A stretch of 6,656 bases of DNA from Ktedonobacterales bacterium (GTDB lineage Bacteria > Chloroflexota > Ktedonobacteria > Ktedonobacterales > JADMIN01): the NCBI GenBank assembly GCA_015478575.1, contig JADMIN010000141.1:1-6656 (forward strand). Reading direction: 5' to 3'. Below, piece after piece: positions 1 to 6,482 of the stretch. The notes under the pieces are model-generated. The model was given only the letters and a program-made list of their open reading frames with translations, made no database searches and was not told the origin of the DNA. The position numbers were made by a program, and so were the translations under genes. The stretch's first letter is position 1. Each line of letters begins with the position of its first letter.

Positions 1-2264
1 TCCTCCTTGGCTTACTCCACGAGAGCGATGGCATCGCCGCCGGCGTGATGGAGAGCTTTGGCATCAGCGAGGAGCGCGTGCGGGCACAGATCAATATGCG
101 AAAGCACCCTACCGGCTCGAATCCCGTCTTCGCCGCGGAGCATGCCGCGCGGTACGCGATGACACCGACACTCAACATGGTGAGCCATGATCTCACGGCC
201 GCCGCGCTCGCGGATAAGCTGGACCCGATCGTCGGTCGTGAAGAAGAGATCACTCGCATGATGCAGGTGCTCGTGCGGCGCGTCAAGAACAATCCCGTCC
301 TCATCGGCAACGCGGGCGTCGGCAAGACGGCGCTGGCCGAAGGGCTGGCGCAGCGTATCATCAATGGTCTGGTGCCCGACACGCTGCGCAACAAGCGCCT
401 CGTCTCACTCGATATCGGCCTGCTCACCATCGGGACCAAGTATCGGGGCGACTTCGAGGAACGCCTGAAACTGATCGTCGAAGAGATCCTGCGTGCGCAG
501 AACCTCATCCTCTTCATTGATGAACTGCAGACGCTCTTGGGAGCGGGCGGCGCGGAAGGCTCGATAGACGCCGCGAACCTCTTCAAGCCGCTGCTCGCGC
601 GCGGCGAGTTCCAAGTCATCGGCGCGACAACGCAGGATGACTATCGCAAGATCATCGAACGCGACCCGGCCCTGGAGCGACGCTTCCAGCCGGTCACCAT
701 TCGTGAGGCGACGGTGGAGGAGACGGTGCAGGTGCTGCGTGGGCTGCGCAGCCGCTACGAGCGCTTCCATCACGTCCGTATCACCGATGAGGCGGTCGTG
801 TCGGCGGCACAACTCTCGCACCGCTATATCCAGGATCGCTTCCTGCCTGACAAGGCGATTGATCTGATGGACGAGGCCGCCGCACGTCTGCGCGTGATGC
901 GCTCCATCGTGCCGGTGGAGGTACGGGTGCTCCGCACGCAACTGGGCACGCTGGAGCATGAGAAGAACGCCGCGATTAGTGTCCGTGGCTATGCGCTGGC
1001 CTCGGAGTTGCGCGACCGCGAGTTTGCGGTGCGTGAGCAGATCTCCCAGCGCGAGAGTGAGTGGTGGCAGTTGCGAACCGAGAGCGAGCCAGTGGTCACA
1101 CCGCGGGAGATCGCTGAGGTGGTCGTGCGCTGGACGGGTGTCCCAGCTATCCAGGTGACGCTGGAGGAATCGCGCCGACTGCTGGAGTTGGAGAGCGAGT
1201 TGCACCGCCGCGTCATTGGTCAAGAGGAGGCGGTCTCCGCCGTGGCGCGCGCCGTGCGGCGCTCGCGCGCGGAGTTGCGTGACCGGCGGCGGCCTATCGG
1301 TGCCTTTGTCTTTGCCGGCCCCACTGGCGTCGGCAAGACGGAGCTGGCGCGGGCGCTGGCCGCCGCGCTCTTCGGCACCGAGGATGCGCTCATCAAGATT
1401 GATATGTCGGAGATGATGGAGCGGCACAATGCCGCGCGCCTGACGGGCGCGCCTCCGGGATACGTTGGCTATGACCAGCCCGGCCAGCTCACTGAGTCGG
1501 TGCGCCGCCGTCCCTATAGCGTCATCCTCTTCGATGAGATCGAAAAAGCCCATCCGCAGGTCTTTGATCTGCTGCTTCAGATTATGGAAGATGGGCGCTT
1601 GACCGATGCCAAGGGACGTGTCGTGGACTTCAAGAACACGATCATCATCATGACCTCGAACGTCGGCGCGGAGCGGCTGGGCGCGCCCAGTCTGATGGGC
1701 TTTGGTCGCCCGCATGCCCCAACAGAAGCCGAGGAGATGGAGTACGGGCGCATCCGCGAGGTCTTGCGGCCGGAGCTAGAGAAACTCTTCCGACCGGAGT
1801 TCCTCAACCGCATTGATGAGGTTGTCTACTTCCATGCGCTCACCCGCGCGCAGGTCCGATGCATTCTCACCTTGATGTTGGACCAGACGCAGGCGCGGCT
1901 TCATGAGCAGATGATCACGCTGCATGTGACGGAGGCCGCGCAGGATCTGTTGGCGGAGCGCGGCTATAACCGCGAATATGGCGCCCGATCGCTGCGGCGC
2001 ACCGTGCAGACGATGCTGGAGGACAAGATGGCCGAGGCCGTGTTGCTCAAATCCATCGCCGCGGGCGATACGGTCGTCGTGGATCGCGATGCCGCGGGCG
2101 AGCTGACCGTCGGTTCCGCCGCTGTGGTCGGGGTACGGCCGGATGTGGGCGTGGATCGCCCGGTGCGCCGTCCGCCAGCGGCGCGCGCGCGCGATGACTA
2201 CCGTGACCTCGCCCCACTGATGCCACCAGAGCATCTCACGCCCGACGGGCCGTCGCCATCCTAG
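1..2264 (+). CDS. clpC: ClpC-family AAA+ unfoldase, 5'-truncated by the window edge
   Basis: Hexameric ATPase that unfolds proteins and normally feeds them to the ClpP peptidase in the cytoplasm. The frame is open from base 3, and its first residues (LLGLLHESDGIAAGVMESFGI) match a Clp N-domain repeat, so the true start lies outside the window. A GTG at 45 and an ATG at 48 are internal. Counting residues from the GTG at 45: Walker A1 GNAGVGKT 88-95, pore loop KYRG around Y133, Walker B1 D159-E160, D1 arginine finger region ALERRF, a short UVR-like middle domain near 296-343 (LEHEKNAA...ELRDRE) typical of ClpC rather than ClpB, Walker A2 GPTGVGKT 425-432, pore loop GYVG 472-475, Walker B2 D497-E498, LMGF 550-553 as the likely ClpP-contact loop, FLNRID arginine finger, and sensor-2 GAR 646-648. 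Oddities are DELQT instead of the usual DELHT, YDQPGQLTE instead of Y(D/E)xGGQLTE, and a Pro/Arg-rich tail of about 50 residues after 689. It may be a divergent ClpC paralogue. Confidence 0.95.
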   Translation, partial: LLGLLHESDGIAAGVMESFGISEERVRAQINMRKHPTGSNPVFAAEHAARYAMTPTLNMVSHDLTAAALADKLDPIVGREEEITRMMQVLVRRVKNNPVLIGNAGVGKTALAEGLAQRIINGLVPDTLRNKRLVSLDIGLLTIGTKYRGDFEERLKLIVEEILRAQNLILFIDELQTLLGAGGAEGSIDAANLFKPLLARGEFQVIGATTQDDYRKIIERDPALERRFQPVTIREATVEETVQVLRGLRSRYERFHHVRITDEAVVSAAQLSHRYIQDRFLPDKAIDLMDEAAARLRVMRSIVPVEVRVLRTQLGTLEHEKNAAISVRGYALASELRDREFAVREQISQRESEWWQLRTESEPVVTPREIAEVVVRWTGVPAIQVTLEESRRLLELESELHRRVIGQEEAVSAVARAVRRSRAELRDRRRPIGAFVFAGPTGVGKTELARALAAALFGTEDALIKIDMSEMMERHNAARLTGAPPGYVGYDQPGQLTESVRRRPYSVILFDEIEKAHPQVFDLLLQIMEDGRLTDAKGRVVDFKNTIIIMTSNVGAERLGAPSLMGFGRPHAPTEAEEMEYGRIREVLRPELEKLFRPEFLNRIDEVVYFHALTRAQVRCILTLMLDQTQARLHEQMITLHVTEAAQDLLAERGYNREYGARSLRRTVQTMLEDKMAEAVLLKSIAAGDTVVVDRDAAGELTVGSAAVVGVRPDVGVDRPVRRPPAARARDDYRDLAPLMPPEHLTPDGPSPS

Positions 2265-2279
2265 GCTGGCGCCAGCCTA
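2262..2279. terminator. 18-bp perfect palindrome shared by two convergent gene ends; probable bidirectional terminator
   Basis: TAGGCTGGCGCCAGCCTA is its own reverse complement. The first three bases are the TAG stop of the ClpC gene on the + strand, and the last three are the TAG stop of the deacylase gene on the - strand. Only 12 bp separate the two coding regions. Transcripts from either side would form the same GC-rich hairpin. No T-tract follows on either strand, so this is not a textbook intrinsic terminator. Its termination role is inferred from position and symmetry. Confidence 0.55.
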
Positions 2280-2750
2280 CCCCTCGGTCACCGCTAGGTC
2301 GGCCACCGTCGCGCCCGTGATGCGTAGAAGCGTCGCGGGCGCGATGTTGAAGACGGCATTGGGCGTGCCCGCCGCCGCCCAGACGTCCGCATATTCGAGT
2401 AAGGCGCGGTCGAGATAGATGGGCAAGGCGGTGGTGTGGCCCACCGGTGGGACGCCGCCGATGGCATACCCCGTTGCCGCGCGCGCGGTAGCGGCATCGG
2501 CACGTGTGACTGGCCCACCGGCCACCTGCGCCAGCCTGGCGGTATCAACGCGATGCGCGCCGGAGACGAGTGCCAGCACGGGCTGGCCGCGCACGACGAA
2601 GACCAGCGACTTGACGATCTGCCCTACGGTCGTGCCAACGGCCGCGGCGGCTTCAGCCGCCGTGCGCGTGCTCTCGGAGAACTCGACGATCTCGGCCGTG
2701 ATGCCTGCCGCCCTGAGGGCGGCCTCTACCCGCCGCGCCGCTTCTTTCAC
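2277..2750 (-). CDS. YbaK/EbsC-family aminoacyl-tRNA deacylase
   Basis: Free-standing trans-editing domain of 157 aa. Members hydrolyse mischarged aminoacyl-tRNAs (for example Cys- or Ala-tRNA(Pro)) in the cytoplasm; the exact substrate cannot be read from the sequence. Family hallmarks are all present: IVKSLVF with the conserved Lys at 47, GGVPPVGH at 98-105, an AGTPNAVF segment at 127-134, and the closing ITGATVADLA at 144-152. Length is normal for the family and the domain fills the protein. The start is GTG at 2750, overlapping the TGA of the upstream glyoxalase-like gene by 4 bp (GTGA), with a GGGAGGA ribosome site 6 nt upstream inside that gene; translation is probably coupled. An ATG seven bases upstream is out of frame. 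The stop TAG lies inside the shared palindrome. Confidence 0.9.
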   Translation of the reverse strand: MKEAARRVEAALRAAGITAEIVEFSESTRTAAEAAAAVGTTVGQIVKSLVFVVRGQPVLALVSGAHRVDTARLAQVAGGPVTRADAATARAATGYAIGGVPPVGHTTALPIYLDRALLEYADVWAAAGTPNAVFNIAPATLLRITGATVADLAVTEG

Positions 2751-3634
2751 TCGCCATCCTCCCGCCCAGCGCTCACAAACCGTACTGCCGCTCCACCGCT
2801 CACTGCCGCGTCTACCGCCAACGCCCCTGTCTCTTCGTCGCAGGGGATACCCCTGCCGCGCAGGAACGCCGCGGTGGCCAGCACGTCGGCCACCGCGATG
2901 CTCACCCGGCAGACCCCCTCGCCAGCACTTCCCAGCCGCCGCTGGGCGATGCCCGGTCCTGTCGGGTGCGCCAGCACGAGACGCTCGCCGCTGGCCAGTG
3001 TCAGCGCGAGCACATCAGCATTCAGCGTCAGATCGGGTCTCACCGCATCCGTGGCCACCAGATCGTATGCGCGCGCGAAGCGGCGTCCCGCCGCATCCAG
3101 GTCACGTGTGGCCACGGCAACTTCAGCGAGGGAACGCGCGCCGTTGGCATGCGCCGCCAGGCCGCCCGCACCCGCCAACTCGCGCTGGTGTTGCTCGCCG
3201 CTCGTATCATGCTGGATCAGGAAGGGGAGTGGCTCCGCCGCCGCCCAGAGATCCGCGCCCCTCAGCGTGGCCACGCGCCAGCCGCGCACCATGCCGTTGG
3301 GCGCGACGAGCCTGCCCACGCTTGGCCCCCACACCGCGATGCCTCGCCCGCGCATGGTGAGAACGTCCGCCGCGATATCCGCCGATTGCAGCGCGAAGCC
3401 GACCCAGCCCGCTCCCGCCGCCAGCCGGCGCGTGAGGGCGGGAGAGACCCGCGCCGCCTCGGCGATGGCCAGCAACTCGACGTAGCCCTCACCCAGGAGG
3501 AGCAGGCGGTTGCGCGTGCCCAGATGCGGATGTGTGCCACCGCCCGTTACCGTGAAACCGAGCCGCGCGAACGCCGCCTCTACCTGATCGAGGTCAGGCG
3601 CGGCGGTGATGACGTGATCGAAGCGAGTAGGCAT
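2747..3634 (-). CDS. Glyoxalase-like VOC-superfamily protein, two domains
   Basis: 295 aa. The N-terminal part (about 1-142) resembles the Glyoxalase_3 type of VOC domain: FDHV with a possible metal ligand H7, LGFTVTGGGTHPHLGTRNRLL at about 25-46, GYVELLAI with E53 at 50-57, and a PFLIQHD segment with H142. A second, weaker VOC-like fold covers about 168-290 (LAEVAVATRDLDAAGRRF, then GVCRVSIAVADV). VOC proteins include dioxygenases, lyases and resistance proteins, usually metal-dependent. The reaction and substrate of this one cannot be named. The start ATG (3634) has a GGGAG ribosome site 6 nt upstream. It lies 44 bp after the dehydrogenase gene and overlaps the deacylase start by 4 bp, so it is probably co-transcribed with both. 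Confidence 0.85.
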   Translation of the reverse strand: MPTRFDHVITAAPDLDQVEAAFARLGFTVTGGGTHPHLGTRNRLLLLGEGYVELLAIAEAARVSPALTRRLAAGAGWVGFALQSADIAADVLTMRGRGIAVWGPSVGRLVAPNGMVRGWRVATLRGADLWAAAEPLPFLIQHDTSGEQHQRELAGAGGLAAHANGARSLAEVAVATRDLDAAGRRFARAYDLVATDAVRPDLTLNADVLALTLASGERLVLAHPTGPGIAQRRLGSAGEGVCRVSIAVADVLATAAFLRGRGIPCDEETGALAVDAAVSGGAAVRFVSAGREDGE

Positions 3635-3678
3635 CGCGTGCTCCCATTGCTGTGCTCTGGCGGGGCAAGTGCGCGCGC

Positions 3679-4542
3679 TTAGCGCCCGGTTATGAGAGCG
3701 GAATCCCCCTGCTGGGCAATGCCAGCGCCAGCGCTGGGGCGAGGACCGGCGCGCGACATGAAGTCGGGGCGGACGCGGGCAGCCAGTGCGTAGGCGGCGT
3801 CCACGCCGGCGGGGAAGAGCCGCGCCAGACCCGCCACCGGCCCCAGCACGCGCGGCACCGTCACGAGCCGCCGCGGCCGCCGCGCTAACCGGGCAATGGC
3901 GCGCGCGACACGATCGGCTGTCACCGCGCCTATGTGCAGGCGTGGGTTGATGCCTGAGACCGCGACGAACTCCGACGTGACCGGCCCTGGATTGACCTGG
4001 CAGACGCGCACGCCAGTCGCCAACAACTCTCGGCGCAGGGCTTCCGTCCAGCCGGCCAGCGCATATTTGGTGGCGGAGTAGATGCCGACGGGCGGTGTCG
4101 CGACGACCGCGGCGAGCGAGACCACGTTGATGATGACGCCGCGATGGCGGCGCAGTTCTGGCAGCGCGAGGCGCGTCAACTCGATGGGTGCCAGCACATT
4201 CAACTCGAACTGCGCGCGAATAGCGTCAGTGGAGAGGGTCTCGGTGGTGCCGGTGATCGCCATACCGGCGTTGTTGATCAGCACATCCAGCCGCCCGAAA
4301 CGTTCGAGCGTCGCCGTGATCAGCGCGCGTCGCGTCGCCGCTTCGGTGATATCTCCTGCTATGGCCAGCGTCTGGCCGCCCGCGGTCGCGATATCCTGTG
4401 CCAGTGCCGCCAGCCGCTCGCTCCGGCGGGCGTTGATGGCCACCGCGTAGCCCTGGCGCGCGAGCGCGCGCGCGGTGGCCGCGCCGATGCCACTGCTCGC
4501 CCCGGTGATGATGGCGACGCGCGTTCCCCCGGTATGTCGCAT
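3679..4542 (-). CDS. Classical short-chain dehydrogenase/reductase (SDR)
   Basis: NAD(P)-dependent oxidoreductase of 287 aa with one Rossmann fold. Visible motifs: TGASSGIG 13-20 (dinucleotide binding), GDI with D64, NNAG 90-93, and the catalytic tetrad N115, S142, Y155, K159 (YSATK), followed by NPGPV 184-188. The second beta strand ends in NARRSER with Arg 39-40 and no acidic residue, which favours NADP(H); that is an inference. The C-terminal part after about 220 (RRPRRLVTVPRVLGP...) resembles long-tailed SDRs annotated as fatty-acyl or ketone reductases, but the substrate is unknown. The ATG at 4542 has a strong AAGGAGG site 9 nt upstream. The gene follows the HD-domain gene after 111 bp and precedes the VOC gene by 44 bp. 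Confidence 0.93.
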   Translation of the reverse strand: MRHTGGTRVAIITGASSGIGAATARALARQGYAVAINARRSERLAALAQDIATAGGQTLAIAGDITEAATRRALITATLERFGRLDVLINNAGMAITGTTETLSTDAIRAQFELNVLAPIELTRLALPELRRHRGVIINVVSLAAVVATPPVGIYSATKYALAGWTEALRRELLATGVRVCQVNPGPVTSEFVAVSGINPRLHIGAVTADRVARAIARLARRPRRLVTVPRVLGPVAGLARLFPAGVDAAYALAARVRPDFMSRAGPRPSAGAGIAQQGDSALITGR

Positions 4543-4653
4543 CGCACTCTGCCTCCTTTCGCTGCTGTCACTCGCTGTTGTCGAGCGGCTTTGCCCGCAT
4601 CATGGCCGTGGCTGGGCGCCCACGCGAGCCGGAAGCTCGCGCGGTAGGCGCTC
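4543..4653. other. Intergenic gap between the HD-domain and SDR genes
   Basis: This 111-bp spacer is the longest in the - strand run. It holds a GC-rich hairpin near the HD-gene end and the AAGGAGG ribosome site of the SDR gene (4558-4552). I could not find convincing -35/-10 hexamers for a separate SDR promoter, although the spacing would allow one. Confidence 0.5.
4613..4641 (-). terminator. Hairpin after the HD-domain gene; possible terminator or processing site
   Basis: Arms 4623-4629 (CGCGAGC) and 4635-4641 (GCTCGCG) form a perfect 7-bp stem with a 5-nt loop, 12 nt after the HD-gene stop. A 10-bp palindrome, TGGGCGCCCA (4613-4622), follows directly. No T-tract is present, so strong intrinsic termination is doubtful. 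It could attenuate transcription into the SDR gene or protect the 3' end of the transcript. Confidence 0.35.
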
Positions 4654-5226
4654 TTACGCTTCCGTGCCGGCCAGCCCCAACTCCGCGGCGACGCTCTGGA
4701 GGGCGGTGATCTCGAAGGCGATATGGTCGTTCAGGTCCACGCCAAGCTCTTGGGCGCCTTTGAGGATGTCGTCGCGATTCACCCCACGGGCGAACGCCTT
4801 ATCTTTCATCTTCTTGCGCACCGAACTGGCCTCCAGACCAGTGAGGCTCTTGTTCGGGCGCACCAGCGCCGCCGCGGTAATTAGCCCCGCCAGCTCATCA
4901 CACGCGAAGACCGTGCGTGAGAGCCAATCCTCGCGCGGCAGGCCGTGGTAGTCGTTATGGGCATGGACGGCGTAGACAACATCGTCGGGATAGCCCAACG
5001 CGCGCAGCCACTCGGCGCCGATCTTCCCATGCTCCTCCACGGTGGGGTGGCGCTCGTAATCCACGTCGTGGAGCAACCCGGTCACCCGCCACTTGATCTC
5101 GTCCTCGCCGAAGGCGCGGGCATAGGCCGCCACGGCCGCGCCGACGGCGATGCCGTGCCTTACCAGGCTTTCGTTGGTGTTGTGTGCCCGCAGCAACGCG
5201 AGCGCCTCGTCATACTGTAGCCGCAT
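4654..5226 (-). CDS. HD-domain metal-dependent phosphohydrolase family protein
   Basis: 190 aa. The HD superfamily signature is complete: H24 (LVRH), H53-D54 (GLLHDVDYE), H66 (EEHG), H88 and H90 (AVHAHND), and D110 (FACDELAG). It belongs to a widespread small-protein group recognisable by AHNTNESLVRH at 15-24, DELAGLITAAALVRPNK at 110-126 and a lysine-rich SVRKKMKDKAF segment at 135-145. These proteins are annotated only as HD or HDIG hydrolases; I know of no established substrate, so nucleotide or phosphoester hydrolysis is an expectation. The ATG at 5226 is the earliest possible start, since an in-frame TAG sits 18 nt upstream. The best ribosome site (AGGAG, 5243-5239) is 12 nt away, longer than ideal. 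It follows the epimerase gene after 85 bp containing inverted repeats. Confidence 0.9.
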   Translation of the reverse strand: MRLQYDEALALLRAHNTNESLVRHGIAVGAAVAAYARAFGEDEIKWRVTGLLHDVDYERHPTVEEHGKIGAEWLRALGYPDDVVYAVHAHNDYHGLPREDWLSRTVFACDELAGLITAAALVRPNKSLTGLEASSVRKKMKDKAFARGVNRDDILKGAQELGVDLNDHIAFEITALQSVAAELGLAGTEA

Positions 5227-5250
5227 ACTGGCACCATGCTCCTATAGTGG

Positions 5251-5266
5251 GAGACGAGCACGTCTC
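5251..5266 (-). promoter_or_regulatory. Inverted repeat in the HD-gene leader
   Basis: GAGACG-AGCA-CGTCTC gives a perfect 6-bp stem with a 4-nt loop, ending 8 bases before the AGGAG site on the - strand. It could be the hairpin end of the epimerase transcript, a leader structure limiting translation of the HD-domain gene, or an operator. No T-tract follows, and position alone does not choose between these. Confidence 0.3.
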
Positions 5267-5280
5267 GGAGAGAAACAAGA

Positions 5281-5305
5281 CACACTGTGTGGCCCGCATG
5301 CGGGC
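5281..5305. promoter_or_regulatory. Two adjacent palindromes just after the epimerase stop
   Basis: CACACTGTGTG (5281-5291, 5-bp arms around one base) abuts GCCCGCATGCGGGC (5292-5305), a perfect 14-bp palindrome. The second overlaps the last copy of the 16-bp tandem repeat. Both lie in the 85-bp gap before the HD-domain gene, 7 to 31 bp past the epimerase stop. Either could be a terminator stem or a protein-binding site; no U-tract or recognised operator is seen. Confidence 0.3.
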
Positions 5306-5340
5306 TGAGCATCATGCGGGCTGGGCATCACGCGGGCTTG
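5293..5340. repeat. Three tandem copies of a 16-bp unit across the epimerase stop codon
   Basis: Read on the - strand the copies are CAAGCCCGCGTGATGC (5340-5325), CCAGCCCGCATGATGC (5324-5309) and TCAGCCCGCATGCGGG (5308-5293). The first two differ at two positions; the third matches only over its first 12 bases or so. The epimerase stop TGA (5314-5312) sits in the middle copy. The period is not a multiple of three, so the copies are read in different frames. Confidence 0.75.
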
Positions 5341-6436
5341 CCGACGATGCGCTTGCCTCGCTGGGCGTGACGCGCGCTGTGACGCGCGCGGCCTCATGGC
5401 GGTTGGCGCGGCGGCGCGCTGACTCGCGCGGGCACACACCTAGACCTGGCCGCGAGGGCAGCACGAGCTTGCCCCGCTCGATATGGACACCATCGAAGGG
5501 GTCACTCGCGATGAGCAGCGCGCCATCCAGATCAGCATACTCCACCAGCGGGCTGAGATGCGCGGCGGCGGTGATGGCGAGCGAGCTTTCGATCATGCAC
5601 CCCAGCATCACCTGAAGGTGGTGCGCGCGGGCGGCGGCGATCATCTTGAGGGCATGTGCCAAGCCGCCGCACTTCATCAGCTTGATGTTGATGCCATCTA
5701 CCTTGCCCGCGACCCTAGCGATGTCGTCGAGCGTGACGCAACTCTCATCGGCGAAAATCGGGAGCGGCACGTTATCGCGTACCAGCCGCAGGCCCTCCAG
5801 GTCACTCTTGGCCACTGGCTGCTCGACGAGCTCGATGTTGTAAGGCCCCAATGCCGCGATGATGCGGATGGCCTGTTTGGGCGTCCAGGCGGCATTGGCA
5901 TCCACCCGCAGCGTGACGTCGGTCACGTCGCGAATGGCGCGCACGATCTCTAGGTCGTGATCGGTGCCCAGCTTGATCTTGAGGATGGGGTAGTCGCGCG
6001 CCGCCGCGCGGGCGCGCGCGGCCATCTCCGCTGGGGTATCGAGGGCGATGGTGAAGGAGGTGCGTGGCGTGCGTGCGGGATTGAGCCCCAGCAACGTAAC
6101 GACCGGAACGCCGAGGCGCTGGCCGAGGAGGTCGAAAAGGGCCATGTCAAGCGCGGCTCTGGCGGCGGCATTGTCCCCCATCGCGCGCTCGCACGCGCTG
6201 AGGATATCTTCGATCAACGCCGGGTCCTCGCCGAGATGCTGGCTGAAGTGCGAGAGCGCGGCCATGACACTCTCACGGCTCTCTCCGTAAAAAGCGCTCG
6301 GCGCGGCCTCGCCCATCCCCACCAGCCCGTCGGCCTCCAGCCGCACGAGCACGTTGCCAGCGGTGTGGCGCACGCCACGCGAGATGCGGAAGGGTGTCGC
6401 CAGCTTGAGGTCCAGTGTTTGGGCCGTCAGCTCCAT
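5312..6436 (-). CDS. dgcA: Dipeptide-epimerase-family enzyme (enolase superfamily), probable N-acetyl-D-glutamate racemase DgcA
   Basis: 374 aa, cytoplasmic Mg-dependent racemase/epimerase. The N-terminal capping domain is followed by a (beta/alpha)7-beta barrel with the full catalytic set: KIK 153-155, metal ligands D179 (VDAN), E205 (VEQP) and D230 (FADES), K252 (NIKL) as the opposite base, GCMIESS 279-285, and D302/D304 (DLDG), the substrate-ammonium motif of Ala-Glu epimerases. By sequence alone it would be called L-Ala-D/L-Glu epimerase. The DUF1611 gene directly upstream suggests instead the DgcA role, racemising N-acetyl-D-Glu to N-acetyl-L-Glu. The start is ATG at 6436, with GGGGAGG 4 nt upstream; a longer open frame reaching 6610 overlaps the upstream gene and has no homologous content. 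The family usually ends near PGLGV (330-334). The 40 residues beyond are low-complexity Ala/Arg/Ser encoded partly by tandem repeats. Confidence 0.9.
   Translation of the reverse strand: MELTAQTLDLKLATPFRISRGVRHTAGNVLVRLEADGLVGMGEAAPSAFYGESRESVMAALSHFSQHLGEDPALIEDILSACERAMGDNAAARAALDMALFDLLGQRLGVPVVTLLGLNPARTPRTSFTIALDTPAEMAARARAAARDYPILKIKLGTDHDLEIVRAIRDVTDVTLRVDANAAWTPKQAIRIIAALGPYNIELVEQPVAKSDLEGLRLVRDNVPLPIFADESCVTLDDIARVAGKVDGINIKLMKCGGLAHALKMIAAARAHHLQVMLGCMIESSLAITAAAHLSPLVEYADLDGALLIASDPFDGVHIERGKLVLPSRPGLGVCPRESARRRANRHEAARVTARVTPSEASASSASPRDAQPA
5367..5390. repeat. Two tandem 12-bp copies inside the epimerase tail
   Basis: GTGACGCGCGCT (5367-5378) is followed by GTGACGCGCGCG (5379-5390), 11 of 12 bases identical. 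On the - strand they encode the repeated residues ARVT-ARVT (about 350-357) of the extra C-terminal tail. The pattern fits slippage or tandem duplication in a weakly constrained stretch. Confidence 0.7.
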
Positions 6437-6482
6437 AGTGCCTCCCCTGGGATGGTCGCTCCCATGTATCCGCTTGGCCAGA

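Noticed and set aside
45..50. GTG (45) or ATG (48) as the true start of the ClpC gene
   Set aside because: The same frame is open to the window edge and upstream codons encode conserved Clp N-domain residues, so the gene begins outside the window.
405..1715. Long 436-codon open frame on the - strand opposite the ClpC gene
   Set aside because: It lies fully antisense to the conserved AAA+ modules, has Arg/His/Leu-rich composition without any recognisable domain, and is expected by chance in GC-rich DNA.
2419..3485. Two overlapping + strand frames of 313 and 349 codons
   Set aside because: They run antisense to the deacylase and VOC genes, whose family motifs are clear. Their translations are Ala/Arg/Pro/Ser-rich with no domain.
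4590..4607. Possible fourth, distant copy of the 16-bp unit (GCCCGCATCATG) in the HD-SDR gap
   Set aside because: Only about 11 bases match, with a mismatch and reversed orientation of the ATG part. Similar GC-rich words also occur inside the ClpC gene, so chance is enough.
5227..5290. Possible promoter for the HD-domain gene on the - strand (TTGTTT with ACTATA)
   Set aside because: The two hexamers are about 24 nt apart, too far for a normal sigma-70 promoter, and both match the consensus poorly.
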